From Plasmodium relictum (taxonomy: Eukaryota > Apicomplexa > Aconoidasida > Haemosporida > Plasmodiidae): DNA of 29,365 nt. Each line of letters starts with the position of its first letter. Within the stretch, counting starts at the first letter, position 1. The position numbers and the translations under genes are program-made. The stretch covers positions 1 to 29,365 of the forward strand of contig NC_031964.1 in NCBI RefSeq assembly GCF_900005765.1. The letters are read 5' to 3'. This document shows positions 6,976-15,227 of the stretch, piece after piece. The notes beneath the pieces were generated by a model. That model was not told where the DNA came from. It was given only the letters and a program-made list of their open reading frames with translations, and ran no database searches.

Positions 6976-7557
6976 ATGAATATAATAATAGTATTAAATA
7001 TTATTAATAATATATTTAATAATAAAAAATATAAATATAATTTTTTTATTAAATTATATTTAAATAATTATATTAAAATATATAAATTATTAGTATATAT
7101 AATAAGATATTATTTTTTATATAATAAAAATATTAATACACATATTAAAAATAAAAGTTTAATAAATTTTAGTAATAAAAAAATTAGAATTCAAAAAGGA
7201 TTAGGTAAAGCTAGATTAAAAAATTTTAAATCACCTATATGTAGACAGGGATCTTGTAGTTTTGGTCCAATATATAATGATAATAATTTAAAAAGAAATA
7301 AATTAGAATATAAGTTAGTTTTTATATATTTATTATTAAATAAGCGTAGTAATATAATAATAATTAAATTTGAATATCTTATTAATATTTTTGATATATT
7401 ATTAAATAATAATATAAATTTAATAATTGATAATATATTATATTTTAAAGGAATATTAAAAAATTATTATATATTAAATTATAAAAATATTAATTTTAAT
7501 AATAGAAATATAATTTTAAAATTTATTAATTATGAATATATAATATTTTTAATATGA
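6976..7557 (+). CDS. rpl4: Ribosomal protein L4
   Basis: uL4 folds on LSU rRNA and sends a loop into the peptide exit tunnel. Residues 71-97 (RIQKGLGKAR, then SPICRQG and SFGP) are the conserved tunnel loop. Total length 193, near the family's 200. In P. falciparum a glycine change in this loop (G76V) is tied to azithromycin resistance. Here the loop has glycines at 75 and 77, the wild-type pattern. It is the first gene of the ribosomal operon, because rpl3, usually upstream, is absent. The stop TGA overlaps the start of rpl23 as ATGA, so translation of the two is probably coupled. Confidence 0.95.
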   Translation: MNIIIVLNIINNIFNNKKYKYNFFIKLYLNNYIKIYKLLVYIIRYYFLYNKNINTHIKNKSLINFSNKKIRIQKGLGKARLKNFKSPICRQGSCSFGPIYNDNNLKRNKLEYKLVFIYLLLNKRSNIIIIKFEYLINIFDILLNNNINLIIDNILYFKGILKNYYILNYKNINFNNRNIILKFINYEYIIFLI

Positions 7558-7769
7558 AAGAAATTTTATTTAATTTATATAATAATAAAATATATTATAA
7601 TATAAATTTTTTTAATAAATTTTGTATTATTTATATAAAAAAAAATTATTTAACTAAATTTAATGTAAAATATTTTATTGAAAATATATTTGATAAAAAT
7701 TATAAAATTAAAAAAATTAATATTATTAATAAAAAAAATTTTAAAAAATATTATATTTTTTTTAAATAG
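7554..7769 (+). CDS. rpl23: Ribosomal protein L23 (short)
   Basis: uL23 sits at the tunnel exit, where targeting factors dock. The 71-residue product fits the family's core: a beta strand, then a helix pattern like TK.NVK..IE.IFD (residues about 34-47), then the KIKKINIINKK strand. The long loop and C-terminal part of bacterial L23 (about 100 residues) are missing. Identity rests partly on position between rpl4 and rpl2, its place in every S10-type operon. It starts within the rpl4 stop (ATGA). Confidence 0.85.
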   Translation: MKEILFNLYNNKIYYNINFFNKFCIIYIKKNYLTKFNVKYFIENIFDKNYKIKKINIINKKNFKKYYIFFK

Positions 7770-7782
7770 AATATACAATATT

Positions 7783-8529
7783 ATGATATTAAAATTAAAA
7801 AAATATAATATTTATAAATATTTAAAAAATTTTGGAAAAAATAATAAAGGTTATATAACTGTATATAATAAAGGAGGTGGAAAATTAAAATATAATTATA
7901 AATTAATAGATTTTTGGTATGATAATTATAATATAAAAATAAATTATAAAATTTTTTTATTTAAAAAATTAAAAAATTATTTTAGAAATACATATATAGG
8001 ATGTATTTTATATTTATCGCAAAATTTAAATAATTTACAAAAATATATTATTTTAAATTATAATTGTTTATTAAATTCTATATATTATTTAACTAATATT
8101 AATAATATAAAAAAAGGAAGTTATATACAATTAAAATATTGTAAATTAGGTATTTTTATATATAATATATCAATAAATACTAAAGGTAGTATTTTTGTAA
8201 GATCTTCAGGTACTTTTGCACAAGTATTATCTTTTTATAAAGATTTAGTATATATAAAATTACCTTCTAAAAAGTTAAAGTATATTAAAAATAAATGTTT
8301 TTGTTATATAGGAATAAATGATAATATTATATATAATAAATATATAAAAAAGAATGCTGGATATAACATTTATTATAATAAAAAACAACATGTTAGAGGT
8401 AAAGCAATGAATGTATGTGATCATCCTCATGGAGGAGGGAAAGGAAAAACAGGTATTGGACGTAAATATCCATGTTCTAGAAAAGGATTACATTCTAAAG
8501 GTTATAAAACAAAAAAAATATTTAAATAA
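7783..8529 (+). CDS. rpl2: Ribosomal protein L2
   Basis: uL2 is a core LSU protein near the peptidyl-transferase centre. The N-terminal region has the NNKGYITVYNKGGGKLK pattern of the family (bacterial GRITVRHRGGG). The C-terminal part has the HPHGGG.GKTGIGRK motif, which includes the histidine next to the active site. An open frame extends back to 7678 but overlaps rpl23. The ATG at 7783 gives a family-like N-terminus, 248 residues, and a 13-nt gap after rpl23. Bacterial L2 is about 275 residues, so the middle is a little shortened. Confidence 0.95.
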   Translation: MILKLKKYNIYKYLKNFGKNNKGYITVYNKGGGKLKYNYKLIDFWYDNYNIKINYKIFLFKKLKNYFRNTYIGCILYLSQNLNNLQKYIILNYNCLLNSIYYLTNINNIKKGSYIQLKYCKLGIFIYNISINTKGSIFVRSSGTFAQVLSFYKDLVYIKLPSKKLKYIKNKCFCYIGINDNIIYNKYIKKNAGYNIYYNKKQHVRGKAMNVCDHPHGGGKGKTGIGRKYPCSRKGLHSKGYKTKKIFK

Positions 8530-8536
8530 TAAAATA

Positions 8537-8806
8537 ATGATAAAATTATATTGGTTAAAAATATCATTAAATAATAAATATATATTTAAAAATTTTTATA
8601 AATATAATAATAAAAATATTATTTTAAAAATATATAATAAAAATTTATATATATATAAAAAATTATTAAATTTTTATTTAAAAGTATATAATGGACATAA
8701 ATTTATACCTATATTTATAAATAAATATAAATTATTTAAAAAAATAGGTAATTTCGTATATACTAAATATATAAAAAATAATATACAAGAATTAATTTTA
8801 AATTAA
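8537..8806 (+). CDS. rps19: Ribosomal protein S19
   Basis: uS19 lies in the head of the small subunit and contacts the large subunit. The motif VYNGHKFIPIFI followed by K.GNFVYTK at residues about 55-80 matches the family's VYNGK.H.P..I...M.GHKLGEF..T. The open frame runs back to 8411 inside rpl2. The ATG at 8537, 7 nt after the rpl2 stop, gives 89 residues, the family length of about 92. Confidence 0.93.
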   Translation: MIKLYWLKISLNNKYIFKNFYKYNNKNIILKIYNKNLYIYKKLLNFYLKVYNGHKFIPIFINKYKLFKKIGNFVYTKYIKNNIQELILN

Positions 8807-8812
8807 ATAAAT

Positions 8813-9454
8813 ATGGGACATAAAGTACATCCTTTAATATTTAGAAGTAATATATATAAGAATTATTTAAATAATTTTTATTTAAATATATATAAAAATA
8901 AATATTATTTAATTAATATATTATTAATATATTTTTTATATTATAGTATATATAAAATATTTAATAATAAAAAAATAAATTTTTATATTAATATAAATGT
9001 ATATTTTTATATTAATAAATTTATAATAATATTTTTTTTATATAATAATAATATTAATTTTAAATATATATTTATATTATTTAATTATTTTAATTATTAT
9101 TATTATAAAAATTATAATTGTGTATGTTTTTTAAAAATAAAATATATTAAAAATATTTTAAATAATATTAATATAATAATGTTTTATATAAAGAAGTATT
9201 ATATTAAATATAAATCTTTAAGGTTAATTTTTGATTTTTTATATAAAAATATTTTAAAAATAAATAATAATAATATAAAAGGATTAAAAATAAAATTTTC
9301 AGGTCGTTTTAAAAATAGTTTAAAAACTAAAATAGAAATTTATACATATGGTATAATATCTTTAAATAATTTATATAATAATATTAAATATATTAATGAT
9401 ATTATAAATACTAAACAAGGTATTTTAGGTATAAAAATATGGTTAAATAGTTAA
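8813..9454 (+). CDS. rps3: Ribosomal protein S3
   Basis: uS3 forms part of the mRNA entry channel. The N-terminus MGHKVHPLIFR is diagnostic (family MGQKVHP.GFR). The C-terminal domain is clear from KGLKIKFSGRF to a final GILGIKIW. Between them, residues about 12-150 are so rich in N, I, Y and K that the KH domain cannot be traced. rpl22, which normally stands between rps19 and rps3, is absent (only 6 nt separate them). Confidence 0.94.
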   Translation: MGHKVHPLIFRSNIYKNYLNNFYLNIYKNKYYLINILLIYFLYYSIYKIFNNKKINFYININVYFYINKFIIIFFLYNNNINFKYIFILFNYFNYYYYKNYNCVCFLKIKYIKNILNNINIIMFYIKKYYIKYKSLRLIFDFLYKNILKINNNNIKGLKIKFSGRFKNSLKTKIEIYTYGIISLNNLYNNIKYINDIINTKQGILGIKIWLNS

Positions 9455-9476
9455 ATTATAAAAAATTTTTATTATT

Positions 9477-9875
9477 ATGAATAATATTATATTATTAAAA
9501 AAATCTCATAGAGGTAAAATAAGAGGAATTTTTAATTTAAAATTTTTAAATTTATATTGGGGTATAATTTCTTTAAATTCTGGATTTATTACTAAAAAAC
9601 AATTAGATACATCAATTTTTATTATAAATAAATTTGTAAAAAAAATTGGAACATATAATATTTGTATTAAATGTATAAAATCTTTAACTAAAAAATCTTT
9701 AAAAACTAGAATGGGATCAGGTAAGGGATCGATTGAATTATATGTAGGTATTGTTAAAAAAAATAAATTATTATTTGAAATTAGTAAAATAATGTTTAAA
9801 ACAATTTATTTAATAACTAAAATGTTATCTTATAAATTGCCTTTTAAATTACAATTTATAAAAAAAATTTATTAA
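9477..9875 (+). CDS. rpl16: Ribosomal protein L16
   Basis: uL16 organises the A-site tRNA pocket of the large subunit. Visible family signatures are SHRGKIRG near the N-terminus, the F.T.KQLD..... segment, and TRMGSGKGSIELYVGIV in the middle (bacterial RMGKGKG..E.WVA.V). The 132-residue length is the family norm. rpl29, normally next, is missing; rps17 follows after 5 nt. Confidence 0.95.
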   Translation: MNNIILLKKSHRGKIRGIFNLKFLNLYWGIISLNSGFITKKQLDTSIFIINKFVKKIGTYNICIKCIKSLTKKSLKTRMGSGKGSIELYVGIVKKNKLLFEISKIMFKTIYLITKMLSYKLPFKLQFIKKIY

Positions 9876-9880
9876 AAATT

Positions 9881-10105
9881 ATGTTAAAAAAAATAGGATA
9901 TGTTTTAAAGAGTATAAATATAAATATAAAAGTAATTTGTATTTCATATTATAAGTATAATAATAAATATAAAAAATTGTTTTTAAATAATATATATATT
10001 AAAGTATATGATTGTAGAAATGAGATTAAAAAAAATGATTATATATTATTTAAATATTATAAAAAAAGTAAGTTTTGTAATAATAAAGTAATAAAAATTT
10101 TATGA
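9881..10105 (+). CDS. rps17: Ribosomal protein S17
   Basis: uS17 is a small OB-fold protein that binds SSU rRNA. Length 74 (family about 80). The N-terminal GYVLKSININIKVI strand, a central N.YKKLFLN turn and the NEIKKNDYILFKYYKKSKF segment follow the family layout. The position between rpl16 and rpl14 supports the call. Its TGA stop overlaps the ATG of rpl14 (ATGA). Confidence 0.9.
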   Translation: MLKKIGYVLKSININIKVICISYYKYNNKYKKLFLNNIYIKVYDCRNEIKKNDYILFKYYKKSKFCNNKVIKIL

Positions 10106-10464
10106 TATATTTAAATAGTATATTAGATGTTATAGATAATAGTGGTATTTTAAAATTTAAATATATAAATGTATTAAATAAATGTATTAAACCAAGGTAT
10201 GGTGATATAATTATAGGAATAGTATATAAAGTATTAAATAATAGTGTTTATAAAAAATCTGATAAGTGTAAAGGTATTTTAGTTCAACAAAAATTATTTT
10301 TAAATTTAAAAAAATATTATTCTATAAAGTTTAATAAAAATGCAGTTATAATTTTAAATAATAATTTAATTTCTGTAGGTACTAAAAGTAATAATTATAT
10401 ATTAAAATATATAAAGTATAAATTAAATATTGATATAAAAAAATTAAAAATAAATTTTATTTAA
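10102..10464 (+). CDS. rpl14: Ribosomal protein L14
   Basis: uL14 is a beta-barrel LSU protein at a subunit bridge. The N-terminal LDVIDNSG motif and RYGDIIIGIVYKVL are diagnostic, and NAVIILNNN.I.VGTK near the C-terminus matches the family's ..LN....P.GTR. 120 residues, family length 122. It starts within the stop of rps17. rpl24 and rpl5, which usually follow, are absent. Confidence 0.95.
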   Translation: MIYLNSILDVIDNSGILKFKYINVLNKCIKPRYGDIIIGIVYKVLNNSVYKKSDKCKGILVQQKLFLNLKKYYSIKFNKNAVIILNNNLISVGTKSNNYILKYIKYKLNIDIKKLKINFI

Positions 10465-10470
10465 ATTTTT

Positions 10471-10857
10471 ATGATAATTAAATTTTTAAATCAATTTAAA
10501 TATAATTTTAAGTTAAAAAAATTTTTTATGTTATATAAATATAATAAAATTTTATATTATATTATTAATTTATTATATAAATATAATTATATAATAAAAT
10601 ATTATATATTTAAAATTAATAATAAATATTTTATATTTATAATATTAAATAAAAATAAAAATTATATTTATTTAAAAGTATACATAAAATATAATCAATT
10701 ATTTTATATGAATTATATTAAATTATTAAATTTTATAAAATTTAATAAATATTTTAAAGGTTTATTAATATTATATTCTAGTAAATATAAATTTATTACA
10801 CATTTATTATCTTTAAAATATAAAATAGGGGGTATTTTAATTTTTTATATTTTTTAA
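10471..10857 (+). CDS. rps8: Ribosomal protein S8
   Basis: uS8 binds the central domain of SSU rRNA. Only the C-terminal domain is easily recognised: FKGLLILYSSK, then KYKIGGILIFYIF, corresponding to the family's GI.I.STSKG......A...GVGGE.L.YVW. Length 128 is normal. The gene sits between rpl14 and rpl6 as expected. The N-terminal half is too AT-driven to assign motifs. Confidence 0.9.
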   Translation: MIIKFLNQFKYNFKLKKFFMLYKYNKILYYIINLLYKYNYIIKYYIFKINNKYFIFIILNKNKNYIYLKVYIKYNQLFYMNYIKLLNFIKFNKYFKGLLILYSSKYKFITHLLSLKYKIGGILIFYIF

Positions 10858-10884
10858 AATATTAATTAATAAAAAGTATATGAT

Positions 10885-11391
10885 ATGTTAAATAAAAAAT
10901 TTATTTTTTTTAATTATTTTTATAAAAATAATAATATATATTTAATATTAGATTTAAAAAATTTAATTTATATATATTTTATAATTAATAATGTAAATTA
11001 TAATATTATAAAGAATATTTATATTTTAAATAATATGTATATATTTTTTTATAATAGTAAAATATTGTTTTTAGTATTAAAATTATATAAATATATATTT
11101 TTAAATAATATTCAAAATGTAATATATAAATTAATTTTAAATGTTTTAGGTATTAATTATAAATTTTATTATATATTTAAATATAATATTTTAATATTTA
11201 AATTAAAATATAATCATAAAATAATAATTAAATTTCCTAGTAATATTAATTGTAAAATAGATTTAGTTAAAAATTGTATTTATTTATATAGTAATGATTT
11301 ATTTGTATTAAATTCTTTAGGTAAATTAATAAATTCATTTCAATATATTAATAAATATAAAGAGTTAGGTATTAAAATAATAAAGAATTGA
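10885..11391 (+). CDS. rpl6: Ribosomal protein L6
   Basis: uL6 lies near the factor-binding site of the large subunit. The C-terminal half follows the family: GINYKFYY, a KLKYNHKIIIKFP strand (bacterial L..GYSHPV...P), LYSND...LNSLGKLI and a final YKELGIKII. Length 168 (family about 178). rpl18, normally downstream, is absent and rps5 follows directly. The TGA stop lies at 11389-11391. Confidence 0.92.
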   Translation: MLNKKFIFFNYFYKNNNIYLILDLKNLIYIYFIINNVNYNIIKNIYILNNMYIFFYNSKILFLVLKLYKYIFLNNIQNVIYKLILNVLGINYKFYYIFKYNILIFKLKYNHKIIIKFPSNINCKIDLVKNCIYLYSNDLFVLNSLGKLINSFQYINKYKELGIKIIKN

Positions 11392-11399
11392 TTATAAAT

Positions 11400-12128
11400 A
11401 TGAATTTAAGTGTTAATAAAATAAATAATTATTATATATTATATTATATTTTAGTTTTGTTAAAAAGTTTGTTTATTTTAATTTATAAAAATAAATTAAA
11501 TAAAATTTATATATATAAAATTTTTTATGTTTTAATTATATATTGTAAATTATTTTATATTATAAAGAAGTTAAATTATAATAATAATTTAAATAATATA
11601 ATATTTAATATATATAATATTAATTATATATATTTTTATATTTATAAATATAAGTTTTTAAATAAAGTTATTAAAAATAATAATATATATAATGTAATTA
11701 TTGATAAAATAATTAGTATAAATAAAATATCTTATACAGTTAAAAAAGGTAGAATAAAAAGATATAAAGTTATATTATTAGTAGGTAATAAATTAGGATG
11801 GGTTGGTATTGGAGTAGGTAAAAATAATAATATAAATAAAGCTATAATATTAGCTAAAATTAATGCTTTAAATAATATATATTATTTTAAATATTCTATA
11901 TTAAATATTTATAAATTAAAATATGTTTATATTAGTAGTAATAAATTTTTAGTTAAATTTCAATTTAAAATATATAATTATTTAAATATAAAATTTTTAT
12001 TATTTAAATATTTATTAGAATGTTTAGGATATTTAAATTGTAAAATTATTATATATTATAATGTTATTTCTAATAAGTATAATTTATTAAATAAATTAAT
12101 ATTCATATTATTTAATTTTTTTAATTAA
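11400..12128 (+). CDS. rps5: Ribosomal protein S5
   Basis: uS5 shapes the mRNA entry and decoding region. The family core is clear in the middle: I.INKISYTVKKGRIKRYKV, LLVGNKLGWVGIGVGK and NKAIILAK.NALNN (bacterial VVGDG.G.VG.G.GKA.EV..AI.KA...A). There is a long N-terminal extension of about 100 residues without recognisable motifs. The frame is open from a TTG at 11388 that overlaps the rpl6 stop, which would add four residues. I chose the ATG at 11400 because every other gene here starts with ATG; coupling by the overlapping TTG cannot be excluded. Confidence 0.93.
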   Translation: MNLSVNKINNYYILYYILVLLKSLFILIYKNKLNKIYIYKIFYVLIIYCKLFYIIKKLNYNNNLNNIIFNIYNINYIYFYIYKYKFLNKVIKNNNIYNVIIDKIISINKISYTVKKGRIKRYKVILLVGNKLGWVGIGVGKNNNINKAIILAKINALNNIYYFKYSILNIYKLKYVYISSNKFLVKFQFKIYNYLNIKFLLFKYLLECLGYLNCKIIIYYNVISNKYNLLNKLIFILFNFFN

Positions 12129-12136
12129 TATTTTAA

Positions 12137-12412
12137 ATGAAATTATGTTTATTGAATAAAAATTTATATGTATATTTATTAAAATATATATATGGATTAA
12201 ATATTTATACAATTAATATATTATTAAGTATAAATAATGTTAGTATTTTTAATATATATAATAATAAATTTAAAATTAAATTAAGTTTATACAGATTGAA
12301 TATATATTTATATAAAGTATTGAAATTAAAAAAAAATAATATAATAAAAAATAAAATAAAAAAATTTAATATAAAAAATGAAAAAACGTTCATCAATAAA
12401 AAAAATATGTAA
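12137..12412 (+). CDS. ORF91: candidate very diverged ribosomal protein S13
   Basis: 91 residues, known in related genomes only as an unassigned ORF of this size. I see an S13-like layout. [15 protein letters not shown] at residues 17-31 matches the family's start of helix-two-turn-helix (YIYGIG...A..ILS). A helix with [12 protein letters not shown] at about 51-62 sits where S13 has LRREI...IKRL, and a lysine-rich tail has [10 protein letters not shown] where S13 ends TKTNARTRKG. The two tracts line up with almost no gaps. The gene sits beside rpl36 and rps11, the neighbours of rps13 in bacteria and red algal plastids, though on the other side of rpl36. Its last 35 bases overlap rpl36. Function is inferred. 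Confidence 0.6.
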   Translation: MKLCLLNKNLYVYLLKYIYGLNIYTINILLSINNVSIFNIYNNKFKIKLSLYRLNIYLYKVLKLKKNNIIKNKIKKFNIKNEKTFINKKNM

Positions 12413-12488
12413 TAAATGTAAATTAATTAAACGTTTTAAAAAATTACATATTATTTGTATAAATAAAAAACATAAACAAACTCAATGA
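12378..12488 (+). CDS. rpl36: Ribosomal protein L36
   Basis: A 36-residue protein. bL36 is a tiny zinc-ribbon protein of the large subunit. The sequence begins [19 protein letters not shown] and ends KKHKQTQ, close to bacterial MKVRASVKK.C..CK..KR...HKQRQG. The zinc ligands C11, C14, C27 and H32 are all present. It starts inside the end of ORF91 in another frame, and its TGA stop overlaps the ATG of rps11 (12485). Confidence 0.95.
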   Translation: MKKRSSIKKICNKCKLIKRFKKLHIICINKKHKQTQ

Positions 12489-12886
12489 TGATTTTAAATA
12501 ATAATTATATTATATTTTTATATTTTAAATTAAATTTAAAAAATACATTAGTAACAATTTCAAAATATAAAAAATATAAAAATAAATATATATATATAAA
12601 AAATTTAAAAACTATATCTTGTGGTCACTTTAAACAATTTAAAAATAGATTAAAAAATACTATATTAGCAAATAATATTTTAATAATAAATATAATAAAA
12701 TATTTAATTAATAAAAATTTATTAAATATTAATATTATTTTTAATGGTATTAATTTTTATAGAATACATATATTAAAATTATTATTAAATATTAAATATA
12801 AAAATAAAAAATTAAATATATATAAATTATTTGATATAACTTCAATACCTTATAATGGATGTAAATTTTCTAAAAAAAAATATTAA
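12485..12886 (+). CDS. rps11: Ribosomal protein S11
   Basis: uS11 lies on the platform near the E-site and mRNA exit. The N-terminal half has [11 protein letters not shown] and the SCGHFK region (bacterial NNTIVT.TD..G). The C-terminal end [14 protein letters not shown] matches DVTPIPHNGCRPPKKRR well. 133 residues, family length. Two ATGs stand in tandem at 12485 and 12488. The first overlaps the rpl36 stop and suggests coupled translation. rpoA, normally next, is not in this genome. Confidence 0.94.
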   Translation: MMILNNNYIIFLYFKLNLKNTLVTISKYKKYKNKYIYIKNLKTISCGHFKQFKNRLKNTILANNILIINIIKYLINKNLLNINIIFNGINFYRIHILKLLLNIKYKNKKLNIYKLFDITSIPYNGCKFSKKKY

Positions 12887-12892
12887 TAAAAA

Positions 12893-13267
12893 ATGATAAA
12901 AATAAAAAAATTATTATATAATAAAAAATTTAAAAAAATAAAAAATTTAAAAAAAAATAATTATTTATTAAATAAATGTCCTCAAAAAAAAGGTATAGTA
13001 TTAAAAATATTAATAAAAACTCCAAAAAAACCAAATTCTGCTTTAAGAAAAGTAGCTAAAATAAAATTATCAAATAATAAAGAATTATTAGCTTATATAC
13101 CAGGTGAAGGAAAATCTATTCAAGAACATAATTTTGTTTTAATAAAAGGAGGTAGAGTAAAAGATTTACCTGGTATAAAATATAAAATAATTAGAGGATC
13201 TTTAGATTCAATAGGAGTTTTAAATAGAAAAACATCTAGATCTAAATATGGTACAAAAAAAATTTAA
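12893..13267 (+). CDS. rps12: Ribosomal protein S12
   Basis: uS12 monitors codon-anticodon pairing in the decoding centre. It is one of the best-conserved proteins here: [28 protein letters not shown] (residues 43-59), YIPGEGK.IQEHN (69-80), and [14 protein letters not shown]. The streptomycin-related lysine of TPKKPNS is retained. The histidine of the usual PGEGH is replaced by K74. 124 residues, normal length. It is the first gene of the former str operon (rps12, rps7, tufA). Confidence 0.97.
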   Translation: MIKIKKLLYNKKFKKIKNLKKNNYLLNKCPQKKGIVLKILIKTPKKPNSALRKVAKIKLSNNKELLAYIPGEGKSIQEHNFVLIKGGRVKDLPGIKYKIIRGSLDSIGVLNRKTSRSKYGTKKI

Positions 13268-13275
13268 ATTTTATA

Positions 13276-13704
13276 ATGAAAATTTTATTTAAAAGTTTTA
13301 TAAAAATATATTTAAAAAAAGGTAAAATAAATAAAAGTATAAAATTATTAATATATATATTATATTTATTAAAAAAAATAACTAAAAAATCTGGTATATT
13401 TATTTTCAATAAAGCAATAAAAAATTTATTATTACCTTTTTCATTTTTTAAAATGAAAATTAATACAAATATATATAACATACCTATTATTATATCTTAT
13501 GAACAATCTATTTTTAATGTATATAAATTATTTAATAAAATAATAAAAATTAAAAATATAATATTATATAAATTATTTTGTAAATATATTGTTTTAAGTT
13601 ATAATAAAGAAGGGAATTTATATAAAAATAAATTAAATTTAATAAAACAATTTATTTCTAATAGAGTATATATATATTTATTAGATAAATATAAAAATAT
13701 GTAA
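13276..13704 (+). CDS. rps7: Ribosomal protein S7
   Basis: uS7 nucleates the small-subunit head. The helical core follows the family: FIKIYLKKGKINKSIKLL near the N-terminus, KKSGIFIFNKAIKNLLLPF (bacterial KSG.....F..A..N..P), and YNIPIIISYEQS (Y.VP.EV...R). 142 residues against 156 in E. coli. It lies 8 nt after rps12 and 49 nt before tufA. Confidence 0.93.
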   Translation: MKILFKSFIKIYLKKGKINKSIKLLIYILYLLKKITKKSGIFIFNKAIKNLLLPFSFFKMKINTNIYNIPIIISYEQSIFNVYKLFNKIIKIKNIILYKLFCKYIVLSYNKEGNLYKNKLNLIKQFISNRVYIYLLDKYKNM

Positions 13705-13753
13705 AAGATTATATTATTATTTATGTATTATATATTATATTATAAAATTAAAT

Positions 13754-14983
13754 ATGAATAATAAAATATTTATAAGAAATAAACAACATATTAATTTAGG
13801 TACTATAGGTCATGTAGATCATGGTAAAACAACATTAACTACAGCTATATCTTATTTATTAAATATACAAGGATTATCAAAAAAATATAATTATTCAGAT
13901 ATAGATTCAGCACCAGAAGAAAAAATAAGAGGAATAACAATAAATACAACACATATAGAATATGAAACTTTAACTAAACATTGTGCTCATATAGATTGTC
14001 CAGGTCATTCGGATTATATAAAAAATATGATTATAGGAGCTACTCAAATGGATGTTGCAATTTTAGTAATATCAATAATAGATGGTATAATGCCTCAAAC
14101 ATATGAACATTTATTATTAATAAAGCAAATAGGAATAAAAAATATAATTATTTTTTTAAATAAAGAAGATTTATGTGATGATATTGAATTAATTGATTTT
14201 ATTAAATTAGAAATTAATGAATTATTAACTAAACATAATTTTGATTTAAATAATATAAAAATATTAACTGGATCTGCTTTAAATGTAATAAATATAATAC
14301 AAAAAAATAAAAATTACGAATTAATTAAATCAAATATATGGATACAAAAATTAAATAATTTAATTTATGAAATAGATAAAATACAAATATTATCTAGAAA
14401 AATAAATGATTATTTTTTAATGCCTATAGAAGATGTATTTTCAATAACAGGTAGAGGTACTGTAATTACAGGAAAAATTGAACAGGGATGTGTAAATTTA
14501 AATGATGAAGTAGAAATTTTAAAATTTGAAAAATCTTCTATTATAACTACTGTAATAGGATTAGAAATGTTTAAAAAACAATTAATACAAGCTCAATCAG
14601 GAGATAATGTAGGTATTTTATTAAGAAATGTACAAAAGAAAGATATAAAAAGAGGTATGGTTTTAACAAAACCTAATAAATTAATAGTTAATAAATCTTT
14701 TATTTCTGAAACTTATATTTTAACAAAAGAAGAAGGAGGACGTCATAAACCTTTTGGTATAGGATATAAACCTCAATTTTTTATTCGTACAGTAGATGTA
14801 ACTGGAGAAATAAAAAATATATATTTAAATAATAAAATTCAAAAAATAGCTATACCTGGTGATAAAATAACTTTACATGTAGAATTAAAACATTATATTG
14901 TATTAACTTTAAATATGAAATTTTCAATAAGAGAGGGTGGAAAAACTATAGGGGCAGGTATTATAGTACAAATTATAAATTAA
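13754..14983 (+). CDS. tufA: Translation elongation factor Tu
   Basis: EF-Tu brings aminoacyl-tRNA to the ribosome, using GTP. All G motifs are intact: G1 GHVDHGKT (residues 19-26), switch RGITINTTH (59-67), DCPGH (81-85, with the catalytic histidine), NKED (136-139) and a GSAL motif (G5). Domain 2 (residues about 215-300) and the domain 3 motifs EGGRHKPF and FSIREGGKTIGAGI are present. 409 residues, full length. It is the slowest-evolving protein in the window and gives the best taxonomic signal, clearly Plasmodium-like. EF-Tu is the target of kirromycin-type antibiotics and of GE2270A in other systems. Confidence 0.98.
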   Translation: MNNKIFIRNKQHINLGTIGHVDHGKTTLTTAISYLLNIQGLSKKYNYSDIDSAPEEKIRGITINTTHIEYETLTKHCAHIDCPGHSDYIKNMIIGATQMDVAILVISIIDGIMPQTYEHLLLIKQIGIKNIIIFLNKEDLCDDIELIDFIKLEINELLTKHNFDLNNIKILTGSALNVINIIQKNKNYELIKSNIWIQKLNNLIYEIDKIQILSRKINDYFLMPIEDVFSITGRGTVITGKIEQGCVNLNDEVEILKFEKSSIITTVIGLEMFKKQLIQAQSGDNVGILLRNVQKKDIKRGMVLTKPNKLIVNKSFISETYILTKEEGGRHKPFGIGYKPQFFIRTVDVTGEIKNIYLNNKIQKIAIPGDKITLHVELKHYIVLTLNMKFSIREGGKTIGAGIIVQIIN

Positions 14984-14993
14984 TTATATAATA

Positions 14994-15227
14994 ATGATAA
15001 AGAATAATAATTTATTAAATAAAATTTTAGAAAAAAAAATATTTAGAATTTTTAAATATTTTAATATATATTATTATCGTTTATTTATTTGGATTTATAT
15101 AATTATTTTAGTATTTATTTTAATAAATAAAAAAAAATATTTAATATATATTAAATATAAATATTTAATAAATTTTTTATTTATAATTTTATTATTAAAT
15201 AAATGTCAAAAATCAGATTTGAACTGA
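14994..15227 (+). CDS. ORF77: small membrane protein of unknown function
   Basis: 77 residues; related genomes carry an unassigned ORF of about this size here. Two hydrophobic stretches (residues about 29-44 and 57-69) suggest a small protein spanning a membrane twice, with basic loops. It begins 10 nt after tufA. The last eight codons, including the TGA stop, lie inside trnF on the opposite strand. In bacteria tuf is often followed by trnW, secE, nusG and rplK, and here trnW and an L11-like gene also follow. ORF77 therefore stands where secE would, but no SecE motif is visible and I do not assign it. Confidence 0.6.
   Translation: MIKNNNLLNKILEKKIFRIFKYFNIYYYRLFIWIYIIILVFILINKKKYLIYIKYKYLINFLFIILLLNKCQKSDLN

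Noticed and set aside
7678-7782. Upstream extension of the rpl2 frame
   Set aside because: It overlaps rpl23 in another frame and adds no family-like residues; the ATG at 7783 gives the normal L2 N-terminus.
8411-8536. Upstream extension of the rps19 frame
   Set aside because: It lies within the conserved end of rpl2; the ATG at 8537 gives normal S19 length.
12205-12396. 63-residue minus-strand open frame
   Set aside because: Antisense shadow of ORF91, phenylalanine-rich from the A-rich coding strand; no motif.
13242-13481. 79-residue minus-strand open frame
   Set aside because: Antisense to the end of rps12 and the start of rps7, both well-supported genes.
13705-13753. Possible promoter or small gene between rps7 and tufA
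   Set aside because: 49 nt of A/T with no recognisable -35/-10 pair that stands out from background.
13754-14983. TGA read as tryptophan
   Set aside because: No in-frame TGA interrupts conserved genes, and tRNA-Trp has a CCA anticodon.
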